This document shows, piece after piece, positions 20,514 to 29,872 of a stretch of 46,974 bases of DNA (position 1 is the stretch's first letter; every line of letters starts with the position of its first letter). The notes under the pieces are model-generated. The model ran no database searches. It worked only from the letters and a program-made list of their open reading frames with translations, and had not been told where the DNA came from. Source of the stretch: Bacillota bacterium (GTDB lineage: Bacteria > Bacillota > Clostridia > Lachnospirales > Lachnospiraceae); the NCBI GenBank assembly GCA_029779695.1, contig JAKPAB010000085.1:1-46974 (forward strand), given 5' to 3'. A program made the translations under genes and the position numbers.

Positions 20514-21584
20514 ATGAAGATTGGTATGCTAACAAGTGGTGGTGACTGTCAGGCACTTAACGCAACAATGAGAGGTGTAGTCAAGGCACTGAGTAATAAT
20601 GTTAAGGATCTTACAATCTATGGTTTTATGAATGGGTATCAGGGACTTATCTACGGAAAATATAGACTTCTTACTAGAAATGACTTTTCCGGGATACTGA
20701 CAATAGGTGGTACTATTCTTGGATCATCAAGAACTCCGTTTAAGGATATTAGAAAGCCGGATGCCGACGGTCTCGATAAGGTTGAGGCCATGAAGGCAAA
20801 TTATAAAAAACTAAAGTTGGATTGCCTTGTCATATTAGGTGGAAATGGAACTCAGAAAACAGCTAATCTTTTGAGAGAAGAGGGGCTGAATGTTATACAC
20901 CTGCCAAAGACGATTGATAATGACATTTATGGAACAGATATTACTTTTGGATTTTATAGTGCAGTTGAAATAGCATCACATGCAATTGATTGCATTCATA
21001 CAACAGCAGCTTCTCATAACAGAGTTTTTATTGTTGAAGTTATGGGACATAAGGTTGGATGGTTGACATTATATGCAGGAGTTGGTTCTGGAGCTGATGT
21101 AATTCTGATTCCTGAGATACCTTATGATATTGATTCTGTAGTAAATGGAATTAAAAAAAGACATGAAGAAGGTAAGAATTTTACTATTCTTGCTGTAGCA
21201 GAAGGTGCCATTTCAAAAGAAACAGCAAAACTTCCCAAGAAAGAAAGAAAACAAAAGCTTAGCGAGTCGATATATCCCTCCGTTTCATATAAGATTGCAG
21301 CCGAAATAGAGGAAAAAACCGGGATGGAAGTTAGAGTTACTGTTCCAGGACACATGCAAAGAGGCGGCAACCCATGTATATATGATAGGATTTTATGTAC
21401 AAGATTGGGATCAGAAGCTGCAGCTGCAATAATGGATAAGGACTTTGGCAATATGATAGCAATGGTTAACGGCGAAACAACTAGAGTTCCGCTGGAAAAT
21501 GTCGTAGGAAAATTAAAAGCGGTTGACCCGGAAAGCGATATGATAAAAGACATAAAGAGAATGGGAATTAGTTTCGGAGAGTAA
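20514..21584 (+). CDS. 6-phosphofructokinase family protein, atypical active site
   Basis: 356 residues of the PfkA fold. The N-terminal nucleotide loop is GMLTSGGDCQALNA (residues 4-17), where the usual form is GGDxxGMN. The fructose-6-phosphate catalytic motif PKTIDND is intact at 131-137. The donor-site motif reads GGNGT at 109-113: Gly112 at the position of E. coli G104 suggests ATP rather than pyrophosphate, but Asn111 replaces the Mg-ATP-contacting Asp103. VEVMGHKVGWL and VPGHMQRGG motifs are normal. The Shine-Dalgarno is AGAGGAG. dnaX follows after five bases. Phosphoryl donor is uncertain. Confidence 0.88.
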   Translation: MKIGMLTSGGDCQALNATMRGVVKALSNNVKDLTIYGFMNGYQGLIYGKYRLLTRNDFSGILTIGGTILGSSRTPFKDIRKPDADGLDKVEAMKANYKKLKLDCLVILGGNGTQKTANLLREEGLNVIHLPKTIDNDIYGTDITFGFYSAVEIASHAIDCIHTTAASHNRVFIVEVMGHKVGWLTLYAGVGSGADVILIPEIPYDIDSVVNGIKKRHEEGKNFTILAVAEGAISKETAKLPKKERKQKLSESIYPSVSYKIAAEIEEKTGMEVRVTVPGHMQRGGNPCIYDRILCTRLGSEAAAAIMDKDFGNMIAMVNGETTRVPLENVVGKLKAVDPESDMIKDIKRMGISFGE

Positions 21585-21589
21585 AAAGC

Positions 21590-23185
21590 ATGTCATACAT
21601 GGCACTGTATAGAAAGTTCAGACCACAGAAGTTTGAAGATGTAAAGGGCCAGGATCATATTATTACAGCACTTAAAAATCAGATAACGACTGGAAGAATC
21701 GGGCATGCGTATCTTTTTACAGGTACACGTGGTACCGGTAAAACAACAGTAGCCAAGATATTTGCAAGAGCTGTAAACTGTGAACACACAGAAGAAGATG
21801 GAAGTCCGGACAATACATGTGATCTCTGCAGGAAAATAATGCAGGGAACGTCAATGAATGTAATTGAAATTGATGCAGCATCAAATAATAGTGTTGCAAA
21901 TGTAAGAGAAATAATTGAAGAAGTTCAATATCCTCCAACAGAGGGACGATACAAGGTCTACATCATTGATGAGGTTCATATGCTCTCTACTGGGGCATTC
22001 AATGCACTACTCAAGACCTTGGAAGAACCGCCGGCATATGTCATTTTTATTTTAGCAACAACGGAGATACATAAAATCCCGGTTACGATCGTATCAAGAT
22101 GTCAGAGATATGATTTTCACAGAATATCGGTGGACACCATAGGGAATCGGATGAGAGATCTGATGGATGCCGAGAATGTGAAAATAGAAGACAAGGCACT
22201 TGATTATATTGCTAAGGCAGCCGATGGGTCTATGAGAGATGCACTTAGCCTTTTGGATGAGTGTATAGCTTTTTTTAGCAATAGCGAAATTACATACGAA
22301 AAAGTTCTTAATATTTTAGGAGCGGTTGATACAAGTATTTTTTCAAGTCTTTTTGAAGCTGTAAGGAAATCAGATAGCCTGACAGCAATTGAGATAATTG
22401 AAAAAGTAGTAAGAGACGGACGGGAGCTAGGACAGTTTGTAAACGATTTCATATGGTATTTAAGAAATCTCATGATAGTAAAAAGTATGTCCGATGCGGC
22501 AGAGGTTATAGATGTTTCAGAAGAGACATATAAGGTGCTGAAAGAGGAATCTGCAATAACGGAAAAAGAAATCATTATGCGATATATTCGTGTAATGTCA
22601 GAGCTTTCAAATGAAATGAAGTATTCATCTCAAAAGAGAATTCTATTGGAAGCATCTATAATCAAGCTTGCAAGACCTGAAATGGAGGAGGATTACGGTT
22701 CTGTTATCAATAGAATTGCTAATCTAGAGGCTGGATTAAAAAGCGGAGAAATCGGAGAACGGGTTTTTCAGGATGTAAAGGCCGGTGGCGTTTCTCATGA
22801 ATTTGAAGAGGAATCAGAAGAAAATGTAATCAAGGAACCTCTTCCAACAGATGTTCCTGAAATTGTCAAGAAAATAGCCGGAAACTGGAGAAGCTTCATT
22901 GGAAAACAGGTTAGCTGGCTCAAGACAATACTTGAAGTGGCATACGTCAGTGTATCAGAGGATGGTAAACTTCTATTAGTTTATGGAAGTCAAAAAGAAA
23001 TTGAATATGATATGCTCACAAAAGAAGAGGCTCGCAGCTATTTTATAAAACAACTGAATGAATATGCCAAGACGGAGCTTCCTGTTGATATACGAATAGA
23101 AGCAGGAAGACCTGAAAACAAATATGCGGATGCAATTGAAGCATTCAGTCAGGAAATAGGGTTCCCAATAGAAACGGAGGATTAA
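21590..23185 (+). CDS. dnaX: DNA polymerase III subunit gamma/tau
   Basis: Clamp-loader ATPase, 531 residues. Walker A GTRGTGKT is at 45-52, Walker B is IIDEVHML near 125-132, and sensor I follows in FILATTEIHKIP with the SRCQRYDF arginine-finger motif. The zinc module has C64, C77 and C80, but the usual first Cys of the C-x2-C-x2-C triad is Asp74. The C-terminal tau region (from about 370) is divergent as usual. I see no programmed frameshift signal that would make a separate gamma. ybaB starts four bases after the stop, and recR follows, the standard dnaX-ybaB-recR operon. Confidence 0.96.
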   Translation: MSYMALYRKFRPQKFEDVKGQDHIITALKNQITTGRIGHAYLFTGTRGTGKTTVAKIFARAVNCEHTEEDGSPDNTCDLCRKIMQGTSMNVIEIDAASNNSVANVREIIEEVQYPPTEGRYKVYIIDEVHMLSTGAFNALLKTLEEPPAYVIFILATTEIHKIPVTIVSRCQRYDFHRISVDTIGNRMRDLMDAENVKIEDKALDYIAKAADGSMRDALSLLDECIAFFSNSEITYEKVLNILGAVDTSIFSSLFEAVRKSDSLTAIEIIEKVVRDGRELGQFVNDFIWYLRNLMIVKSMSDAAEVIDVSEETYKVLKEESAITEKEIIMRYIRVMSELSNEMKYSSQKRILLEASIIKLARPEMEEDYGSVINRIANLEAGLKSGEIGERVFQDVKAGGVSHEFEEESEENVIKEPLPTDVPEIVKKIAGNWRSFIGKQVSWLKTILEVAYVSVSEDGKLLLVYGSQKEIEYDMLTKEEARSYFIKQLNEYAKTELPVDIRIEAGRPENKYADAIEAFSQEIGFPIETED

Positions 23186-23189
23186 TACT

Positions 23190-23537
23190 ATGGCAAAAAG
23201 AGGTGGCTTTTCAGGTGGCATGCCTGGAAATATGAATAATCTGATGAAGCAGGCACAGAGAATGCAGCATCAGATGGAGGAAGCTTCCAAGGAAATGGAA
23301 GGCAAGGAAGTAACAGCAACAGCCGGTGGCGGTGTTATCGAAGTAACAGCAACAGGGAAAAAGGAAATCAAGAAAATAACAATTTCTCCTGATGCAGTAG
23401 ATCCTGAGGATGTAGAGACGCTTGAAGATCTCGTTATGGCAGCAGTTAACGAAGCCCTTCGAAAAGTTGACGAGATTTCTCAGGATTCCATGTCCAAGTT
23501 TACAGGTGGACTTGGCGGTGGAATGCTAGGAATGTAA
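23190..23537 (+). CDS. YbaB/EbfC family nucleoid-associated protein
   Basis: 115 residues. Members are small dimeric DNA-binding proteins of unclear exact role, almost always encoded between dnaX and recR. The protein has a Gly/Met-rich N-terminus (MAKRGGFSGGMPGNMNNLMK), the family core VTATAGGGVIEVTATGKKEI, and DPEDVETLEDLVMAAVNEAL, then a Gly-rich tail. The Shine-Dalgarno is GGAGG at the end of dnaX. Confidence 0.96.
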   Translation: MAKRGGFSGGMPGNMNNLMKQAQRMQHQMEEASKEMEGKEVTATAGGGVIEVTATGKKEIKKITISPDAVDPEDVETLEDLVMAAVNEALRKVDEISQDSMSKFTGGLGGGMLGM

Positions 23538-23548
23538 TTGGTGAATGA

Positions 23549-24148
23549 ATGGATTATTACAGCAGTGAGATATCACGACTGATAGAGAGTCTCTCATCAC
23601 TTCCGGGAATCGGGCCGAAATCCGCCCAAAGATTGGCGTTTCATATTCTTCATATGCCAAAAGAAGATGTGAAGAGGATAGCGGATTCCCTTGTGCGTGC
23701 AAGAGAAAATGTACATTATTGCAAGGAATGTTATACACTGACAGATCAAGATATATGCCCTATATGTAAGAACCCTAAAAGGAATCACAAGGAAATAATG
23801 GTGGTAGAAGACACAAGGGATCTGGTGGCATATGAAAAAACCGGGAAATATGAGGGGGTATACCATGTGCTTCATGGTGCCATTTCACCTATGCAAGGGA
23901 TTGGTCCTGAGGATATTCGTTTAAAAGAACTAATTATTCGTCTGCAGAAAGATGACATAGATGAAGTTATAATTGCAACGAATTCAAGCCTGGAGGGTGA
24001 GACAACAGCTATGTATTTAAGCAAGCTGATCAAACCTACAGGAGTCAAAGTTACCAGAATTGCCAGTGGAGTTCCAGTAGGCGGAGACATTGAAAATATA
24101 GATGAGGTTACATTGCTTCGCGCTCTTGAAGGTCGAATAGCACTGTAG
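23549..24148 (+). CDS. recR: Recombination mediator protein RecR
   Basis: RecR works with RecO (and RecF) to load RecA on gapped DNA. 199 residues, standard length. The helix-hairpin-helix lies in LSSLPGIGPKSAQRLAFHIL (about 16-35). The zinc finger uses C57, C60, C69 and C72 (CKEC...CPIC). The Toprim domain begins IMVVEDTRDLVAYE (about 83) and contains HVLHGAISPMQGIGPEDI. It ends the dnaX operon and is followed by a large hairpin structure. Confidence 0.97.
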   Translation: MDYYSSEISRLIESLSSLPGIGPKSAQRLAFHILHMPKEDVKRIADSLVRARENVHYCKECYTLTDQDICPICKNPKRNHKEIMVVEDTRDLVAYEKTGKYEGVYHVLHGAISPMQGIGPEDIRLKELIIRLQKDDIDEVIIATNSSLEGETTAMYLSKLIKPTGVKVTRIASGVPVGGDIENIDEVTLLRALEGRIAL

Positions 24149-24158
24149 ATAAATAATA

Positions 24159-24257
24159 AATAACCAGAGTATTCTATTGATGATTTATGAATTTTATATA
24201 CTGAATTGCAGTATATATACTTTCATAGATAATTGAAAATATTCTGGTTATTTTTAT
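24159..24257 (+). terminator. Branched terminator after recR
   Basis: AATAACCAGA (24159-24168) pairs perfectly with TCTGGTTATT (24243-24252), followed by TTT. Inside the loop TATATACTG (24195-24203) pairs perfectly with CAGTATATA (24209-24217). The long outer loop makes it less certain than a simple hairpin. It also shows that an upstream in-frame TTG at 24233 is unlikely to be the start of the next gene. Confidence 0.55.
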
Positions 24258-24328
24258 TAAGAAAATTCTGTTTAATCCGAAATAGAATATGTAAGTGTAA
24301 TAGAAAAAATTCCAGAACAGGACAATAT

Positions 24329-27300
24329 ATGAGAGAAGAATTGCTTCGACAGATAGCGAATTATGTTAAACCGTATCGGGATGAAGGCAAGGGGATAAGG
24401 GAATTATCCAAATCTTCCACGGATGGAACGAAGGCAATTCAGAATAAAGATTCAGATACAAAAGAAATTACGGCGTCATCATTTTTGCGAAAAATAAATA
24501 TAAACTCTGATTCGTATGGTAAAAACGGGAAAAGTTTGGTGGATGATATTCCTCAAAATGAAAACGAAGAAAAAACCAAACGTAACGGATTTATTATGTC
24601 TGTAATGAACACCACAGGAAAAGATATACAGGAAATGCAAAAGCAGGGACTATCTCCAGAGAATATAGATCCCAGGGACTTTGTGACCGTTTCTGATAAA
24701 ATTAAAGTAAGTCTTGCCAAGGGCGGAGTCGATGTAAGTGCCATGGGTGGTCTCGACAGTGAGACAATAGAAAAGGTAACGGGAAACGCCAGTGTAGCAT
24801 CAGGAATAGAAAGAAATCTGAAAGCAGCAGATCTTCCGGTAGATGTGGATACTGTTAAGAATGTCAAAGAGGCTGATTTTCAGTTTAAGGAAATAAGCAA
24901 TAAGCTCGGATCTGATGACTCAAAAGATATTACGCAGGATACAGCTAAATATCTTATAAAAAATACCAAGGAACCAACGATAGACAATGTATATCAGGCA
25001 ATTTTTGCCGGTAATACAGCGGATGATACTTCAATTAATGAAGCTGTTCAGAACACGGAAGTTCCAAAGGAACTAGAGGATAGTTTTGGAAAAGTTATAA
25101 ATGAGGCAGGAATAAAAAATGATTCAGAGTCACAGAAAGAGGCAGCGTGGCTGTTAAGTGAAGACCTTCCGGTCACGCCGAAAAATCTTACTTTTCTGAA
25201 TAAACTTATCAATAATCCAGTGTTAGATTCCAAGGCTGTTTCGGATAATATCATTGATACGATTTCGAATGGAAAAAAACCACAGGATGCCTGTGTCATC
25301 GCAGGATTCTCAATGCAGGATAAGGCGAATGAGGCAATTTCCACAATAAAGAATGCAGAACCTGAAAAAGTTCAAAATGCAAAGGCTGACGTTAATACAT
25401 TAAATATAAAGGCTCTTAGGATAATATCAGTTGAAATTATGATAGAGTCCAAAACAGGATCAGGCACATCCGCTTTGAACATTTCTACTACAGACGTATC
25501 TGCTATAGGTATGTCAGCACAGGACTTATTAAATAATGCTAAAAACCTCATGACAAGAGATTCATTGGTAACTCTTCAGAAGCTGGGAATTAATATTGAG
25601 ACTGAACCTATTCTAAATATGATAAATGAGATAACCAATATGTCATCAGGTTCTATTGCAGATTTAAATAACAGTGAACAGGAATTATATAACAAGACTA
25701 TATCTGAAGCTGATGAGATGTCAGATCTTCCCGCATCGATTATAGGATCATATAAGTATATAGGTTATGTGTCATTCCAAAAAGTATATGAAGATGGACA
25801 GAGAATAAAGAACAGCCTCGCAGAAAAGACACCGAACTTTGAAAAAATAGGTCAAATAAAAGCCTATGATAAAATGACAGATACATATAACGCTGTAGGA
25901 ACAGAGGTTAGAAAAGATCTAGGAGATTCCATAAAAAAAGCATTTGGAAATGTTGACACGATTCTAAATGATATGGGATATGATACATCCGATGAGAATC
26001 GAAGAACTATAAGAATACTTGGATACAATAATCTTGAAATTACAGATGAAAATATACTTTCAATAAAAGCCTCAGACGAATTGGTTCAAAAAACGTTAAA
26101 GGAATTAACTCCCAAAACAGTTCTTTCGATGATAAAAGATGGGAAGAATCCACTTGATATGTCCATGGAAGAGCTAAGTACAGAGGCAGAAAATTATAAA
26201 GATGGTTCGGATTCAGAAGATAAAAAATCACAAGATATGGCAGAGTTCTTGTGGAAAGCAGAAAAAAATAAAGACATAACAGATACGGAAAAAAAGAGCT
26301 ATATCGGAATATATAGATTGATTCATCAAGTAAATGAATCTGATGGTGCAGTGATAGGACAGCTTTTACATCAGAATACATCGGTAACGATGAGAAATAT
26401 GATGACAGCTGTAAGGTCTAAAAAGCATGAGGGACAGGAAGTATCAATAGACGATAATTTCGGAATGACAAAAGAGGTAAAAAAATCAGAGCTAAATATT
26501 ACACAGCAGATTGAATTATCATTTCAAAAGAGTCATCTAAAGAATGCTGAAGAAACCATGACTCCAGTGAAACTCCATGCCATGGGAGGAGAGAGTGCAT
26601 ATATAGATATGACTCCTGAACAGTTTGATACAGCGCTTCAATACCAATATCAAAATGGAGATAATAAGGAAAAGCAAAATAAAATTGATGAAGAAAATCA
26701 AGCTTGGTATGAATATAGATCAAATGAGATCAAAAGCTCAGTTGTCCAAGAAGATAAAATCTATAATATTCTCGAAAAAATGGATATTCCAACATCACCA
26801 GCAAACCTTGCGGCTACCTATAATATGATCTCAAATGGAAGAAAAGTATTTGATCAATTGGCTAAATATCATGTTAATGCAGATGGCTCGGTGGTAGATG
26901 TAAATAATCCTGATATAAAGGCAATGACGCAACAGCTTATGGAAAAGTATGGAGAAGCGTGTAAAACACCAGAAGAAATGGCAGAGGCACAAGAGCATCT
27001 GGCAGATCAGGCAGAAAATGTAATGAAGAATTTTGCAGGATCAGAAAATGGAGAATATTTAGATCTAAAGGCAATTCAAGCAATGAGCAAGGAACTGTCA
27101 TTATATGGGAAAATGGCTGATGACGAAATATATCATATTCCGGTAATGGTTGCAGATCAAAATGGAGTTATGACATTAAAGATAGTTAGGGGTGAAGAAA
27201 ATCGTGGACTTGTCGATATATTTATTGAGGGTAGTGAATCGGCAAAAACCCGAGCTTCATTTAAGGCAGATTCTGAAGGAGTGACGGGAAAGATAGAAAC

Positions 27301-27532
27301 TACCGACAAATCTTATGAGGAATATTTTCTAAACAAACGATCAGAACTCGAAGAACGGATATCAAAAGAGTCTGGCCTCACTGCGAATCTTGAAATTAAA
27401 GAAAATGACATTTCAGATATAACGGATCTATATCAGAGAAATGTAGATAACAATGGAACAGATACGGTTTCTACAAAAAAACTGTATTCTGTGGCAAAAG
27501 CATTTATCGACACTTTAAGTCAGAGAAATTAA
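24329..27532 (+). CDS. Large unknown protein next to flagellin (possibly flagellar, DUF6240-like)
   Basis: 1067 residues from the ATG at 24329; no signal peptide or membrane helix. Composition is polar, acidic and Asn/Ser/Lys-rich. It contains degenerate repeats of a P-T-x-x-N-hydrophobic pattern: KEPTIDNVYQAIFAGN, LPVTPKNLTFLNKLINN, LEITDENILSIKASDE and IPTSPANLAATYNMISNG. The C-terminal part (about 920-1010, from DEIYHIPVMVADQ) alternates beta strands and ends in a helix, loosely like the C-terminal domain of hook-length protein FliK; this is only a resemblance. The gene lies 62 bases before flagellin on the same strand, which suggests a flagellar role. I recall similar proteins in Lachnospiraceae labelled DUF6240, but cannot confirm it. 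Confidence 0.7.
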   Translation: MREELLRQIANYVKPYRDEGKGIRELSKSSTDGTKAIQNKDSDTKEITASSFLRKININSDSYGKNGKSLVDDIPQNENEEKTKRNGFIMSVMNTTGKDIQEMQKQGLSPENIDPRDFVTVSDKIKVSLAKGGVDVSAMGGLDSETIEKVTGNASVASGIERNLKAADLPVDVDTVKNVKEADFQFKEISNKLGSDDSKDITQDTAKYLIKNTKEPTIDNVYQAIFAGNTADDTSINEAVQNTEVPKELEDSFGKVINEAGIKNDSESQKEAAWLLSEDLPVTPKNLTFLNKLINNPVLDSKAVSDNIIDTISNGKKPQDACVIAGFSMQDKANEAISTIKNAEPEKVQNAKADVNTLNIKALRIISVEIMIESKTGSGTSALNISTTDVSAIGMSAQDLLNNAKNLMTRDSLVTLQKLGINIETEPILNMINEITNMSSGSIADLNNSEQELYNKTISEADEMSDLPASIIGSYKYIGYVSFQKVYEDGQRIKNSLAEKTPNFEKIGQIKAYDKMTDTYNAVGTEVRKDLGDSIKKAFGNVDTILNDMGYDTSDENRRTIRILGYNNLEITDENILSIKASDELVQKTLKELTPKTVLSMIKDGKNPLDMSMEELSTEAENYKDGSDSEDKKSQDMAEFLWKAEKNKDITDTEKKSYIGIYRLIHQVNESDGAVIGQLLHQNTSVTMRNMMTAVRSKKHEGQEVSIDDNFGMTKEVKKSELNITQQIELSFQKSHLKNAEETMTPVKLHAMGGESAYIDMTPEQFDTALQYQYQNGDNKEKQNKIDEENQAWYEYRSNEIKSSVVQEDKIYNILEKMDIPTSPANLAATYNMISNGRKVFDQLAKYHVNADGSVVDVNNPDIKAMTQQLMEKYGEACKTPEEMAEAQEHLADQAENVMKNFAGSENGEYLDLKAIQAMSKELSLYGKMADDEIYHIPVMVADQNGVMTLKIVRGEENRGLVDIFIEGSESAKTRASFKADSEGVTGKIETTDKSYEEYFLNKRSELEERISKESGLTANLEIKENDISDITDLYQRNVDNNGTDTVSTKKLYSVAKAFIDTLSQRN

Positions 27533-27594
27533 AACCTGAAATGGTTTAATTGCTCGGATGAAGCAAAATGATATGGAAACGAAAGAGGTAAGAC

Positions 27595-29037
27595 ATGAAG
27601 ATCAATAATAATATCTCAGCAGTTGTAACAAATAAACAGCTTTTAAGAACGGAAGATAGTCTGACTGCAGCAATGCAGAGACTTTCAAGTGGATTAAAGA
27701 TCAATCATTCCAAGGATGATCCATCAGGAATGGCTATTTCCGGTAAAATGCATACGCAGATCAAGGGATTAGGAAGGGCATCGCAGAATGCTAATGATGG
27801 AGTAAGCGTAATTCAGACAGCTGATGGAGCACTTTCAGAAGTTACAAGTATGCTCCAAAGAATGAGAGAGCTATCAGTTCAGGCAGCCAATGAACTTAAC
27901 TCACCAGATGAAAGAGGCGCTGTTCAAAAAGAGATTGGTTCCCTTAGAAATGAAATAGATCGAGTATCTTCAGACACAGAATTCAATACCAAATCACTTT
28001 TGGATGGGTCTCTTGATACAAGAGTGTATGGGGAGCATTTTTCCAGGACGTACGTAAGTGAATCTGTTACACCAGGGACCTATAAAATGACAATAAATTC
28101 AGCAGCTGAACAAGCCAGTACTTCTAATGCCACAGCGACTGCGCTTACAGGAACCGTAACTGCGGCTCAGGCAGGAGCAATGAAGATCAATGGCGTAGGT
28201 ATCAAGATCACAGAGGGAATGAGCGCCAGTGAAGTATATGAATCACTACGAAAAGGTGCAGAGGAAGCATCTTGTCAGATATCCAATGAGGGAGATCCCC
28301 TTAAGATATCTTCAAATTATTATGGAAAAAGCAGTAGTGTAGAGGTTGTTTTTGGCAATGAAGGACTAAGAGATTATTTTGGATTTACCGACCTAAAGAC
28401 AACCAGTTATGGAAAAGACGCAGATATTACTTTAAAAACAGAGGATCTGACCACAAATCCACCGGTGTTTGGATTTAGTAAACAGGCTACAGTCAATACA
28501 GATGGAAATAGATATACAGTTACAGATACAAATGGATTCGAGATGGAGTTTCTAGCTCAAAATGATGCTGTAAAGGATGGAACAGGAACAGTAATCAGTG
28601 GATGGTCAACAGGTGATCTGGATATAGAGGTATCAGACATAGGACCAATGGTTCTCCAGATCGGAGCTAATGAGAGCCAGAATATGAAGGTTAGAATACC
28701 ATCAATAAGTTCTGAGAATATGTATCTGGATGAAATAGATGTAACCAAAGCAGGTGGCCCGGACAGAGCCATGGCTAATCTCGATAAGGCAATTGCTAGG
28801 GTAAGTGAGATAAGATCAGGAATGGGAGCTAACCAGAATCGTCTTGAGAGTACTGTAATGAGTCTAGATGAAACAGATGAAAATATGAACTCAGCAGTTT
28901 CCCGTATCGAAGATTCAGATATGGCAGCGGAGATGGCGGAGTATACTAGGTATAATGTTCTTCAGCAGGCTGCTACAAGTGTATTGTCACAGGCAAATGA
29001 GATACCTCAGACAGCGCTACAACTTCTTCAGAAATAG
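27595..29037 (+). CDS. hag: Flagellin
   Basis: Subunit of the flagellar filament, 480 residues. The conserved N-terminal D0/D1 region begins MKINNNISAVVTNKQL and contains LSSGLKINHSKDDPSGMAIS and ADGALSEVTSMLQRMRELSVQAAN. The C-terminal D1/D0 region has SRIEDSDMAAEMAEYTRYN and ends LSQANEIPQTALQLLQK. The central part (about 150-390) is the variable, surface-exposed D2/D3-like segment. The Shine-Dalgarno is AAGAGGTAAG. Upstream I cannot find a convincing sigma-28 box. A FliS-like chaperone gene follows after 85 bases. Confidence 0.96.
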   Translation: MKINNNISAVVTNKQLLRTEDSLTAAMQRLSSGLKINHSKDDPSGMAISGKMHTQIKGLGRASQNANDGVSVIQTADGALSEVTSMLQRMRELSVQAANELNSPDERGAVQKEIGSLRNEIDRVSSDTEFNTKSLLDGSLDTRVYGEHFSRTYVSESVTPGTYKMTINSAAEQASTSNATATALTGTVTAAQAGAMKINGVGIKITEGMSASEVYESLRKGAEEASCQISNEGDPLKISSNYYGKSSSVEVVFGNEGLRDYFGFTDLKTTSYGKDADITLKTEDLTTNPPVFGFSKQATVNTDGNRYTVTDTNGFEMEFLAQNDAVKDGTGTVISGWSTGDLDIEVSDIGPMVLQIGANESQNMKVRIPSISSENMYLDEIDVTKAGGPDRAMANLDKAIARVSEIRSGMGANQNRLESTVMSLDETDENMNSAVSRIEDSDMAAEMAEYTRYNVLQQAATSVLSQANEIPQTALQLLQK

Positions 29038-29122
29038 TTAATTTAATACACAGAAGATTTGTCTTACAGATTAAGAGACAGATATTTTGAAAAAATAAGA
29101 AGATATATAAAGAGGATAAAGT

Positions 29123-29599
29123 ATGACATCTGAAGAAATCAAAGAATATACCCAGAGAATTATACAGAGTAACAGAACAGAGATAATAGTTGTTCTGTTT
29201 GACATTTATAATAAATACATAGATGAATCCCATAAAGCACTCAAAGATGGTAATAATGACGAGTATAAGAACTCCTGTCATAATGCATCGAGAGTGATAC
29301 TTCATCTGAAGAATGATCTGGATTTTAGATATCCGCAGTCACGTAATCTGTATGCACTTTATGATTACTGTGATAGATGTATATCAAAGTCAATTTATTC
29401 AAGAGATGATAAATACCTCGAAGACACCTTGAAAGTAATGTCTGATCTTAGAGAATCCTTTGTGCAGCTTGCACAAAGTGATAGTAGTGAACCATTGATG
29501 AAAAATGCAGAAAAGATAACATTTGGACTGACATACGATAGGAATGATGTGACAGGAATACAGGAAAATTATGATTCCAGAAGAGGATTTCTAGTGTAA
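29123..29599 (+). CDS. fliS: FliS-like flagellin export chaperone
   Basis: FliS binds the flagellin C-terminus in the cytosol and keeps it from polymerising before export. 158 residues, somewhat longer than the usual 120-135. The helical-bundle pattern is present: TEIIVVLFDIYNKYIDESHK (helix 1), ASRVILHLKNDLDF, then NLYALYDYCDRCISKSIY, and KVMSDLRESFVQL. A C-terminal extension of about 30 residues (from about 128) ends in SRRGFLV and is not part of the standard fold. Position directly after flagellin supports the call. The Shine-Dalgarno is AGAGGAT. A strong terminator follows. Confidence 0.85.
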   Translation: MTSEEIKEYTQRIIQSNRTEIIVVLFDIYNKYIDESHKALKDGNNDEYKNSCHNASRVILHLKNDLDFRYPQSRNLYALYDYCDRCISKSIYSRDDKYLEDTLKVMSDLRESFVQLAQSDSSEPLMKNAEKITFGLTYDRNDVTGIQENYDSRRGFLV

Positions 29600-29651
29600 T
29601 CAAATGTTTATGTGAAAACAAACAAACCATTCGTTTTGGCAAAAATTTTAA

Positions 29652-29687
29652 AGAAGAAGATTTTTTATTAAATCTTCTTCTTTTTTT
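29652..29687 (+). terminator. Intrinsic terminator after fliS
   Basis: AGAAGAAGATTT (29652-29663) pairs perfectly with AAATCTTCTTCT (29670-29681), followed by an unbroken T run to 29687. It separates the flagellin group from the pilus locus. Confidence 0.93.
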
Positions 29688-29819
29688 GTGTCTAAAAAAT
29701 ATGTTATATAAAAAAATATTAAAGCATAAAACCGCATAAATATAATGAAAAGAGAAATTAATCGCAAAAAAAGTAAATTTCAGCATATTTAACAAAAATG
29801 GAACTTGCACGAGGTGCTA

Positions 29820-29848
29820 TGTAACTCAGGGTAAACGGGGAATATAAT
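29820..29848 (+). promoter_or_regulatory. Possible promoter of the Tad pilus locus
   Basis: TATAAT at 29843-29848 is a perfect -10 box 25 bases before the first pilus gene. The sequence 17 bases upstream, TGTAAC (29820-29825), is a poor -35. The remainder of the 29600-29872 gap shows only the fliS terminator and AT-rich sequence. Confidence 0.35.
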
Positions 29849-29872
29849 CTCTACACGATGAGAGGAGATAAA

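Noticed and set aside
24233-24328. In-frame N-terminal extension of the large protein before flagellin, from TTG 24233
   Set aside because: It lies inside the recR terminator-like structure, has no Shine-Dalgarno and encodes a Cys/Arg-rich stretch unlike the rest of the protein.
27526-27594. Sigma-28 promoter before flagellin
   Set aside because: I could not find TAAA with a GCCGATAA-like box at the right spacing; only an imperfect hairpin overlapping the previous stop is present.
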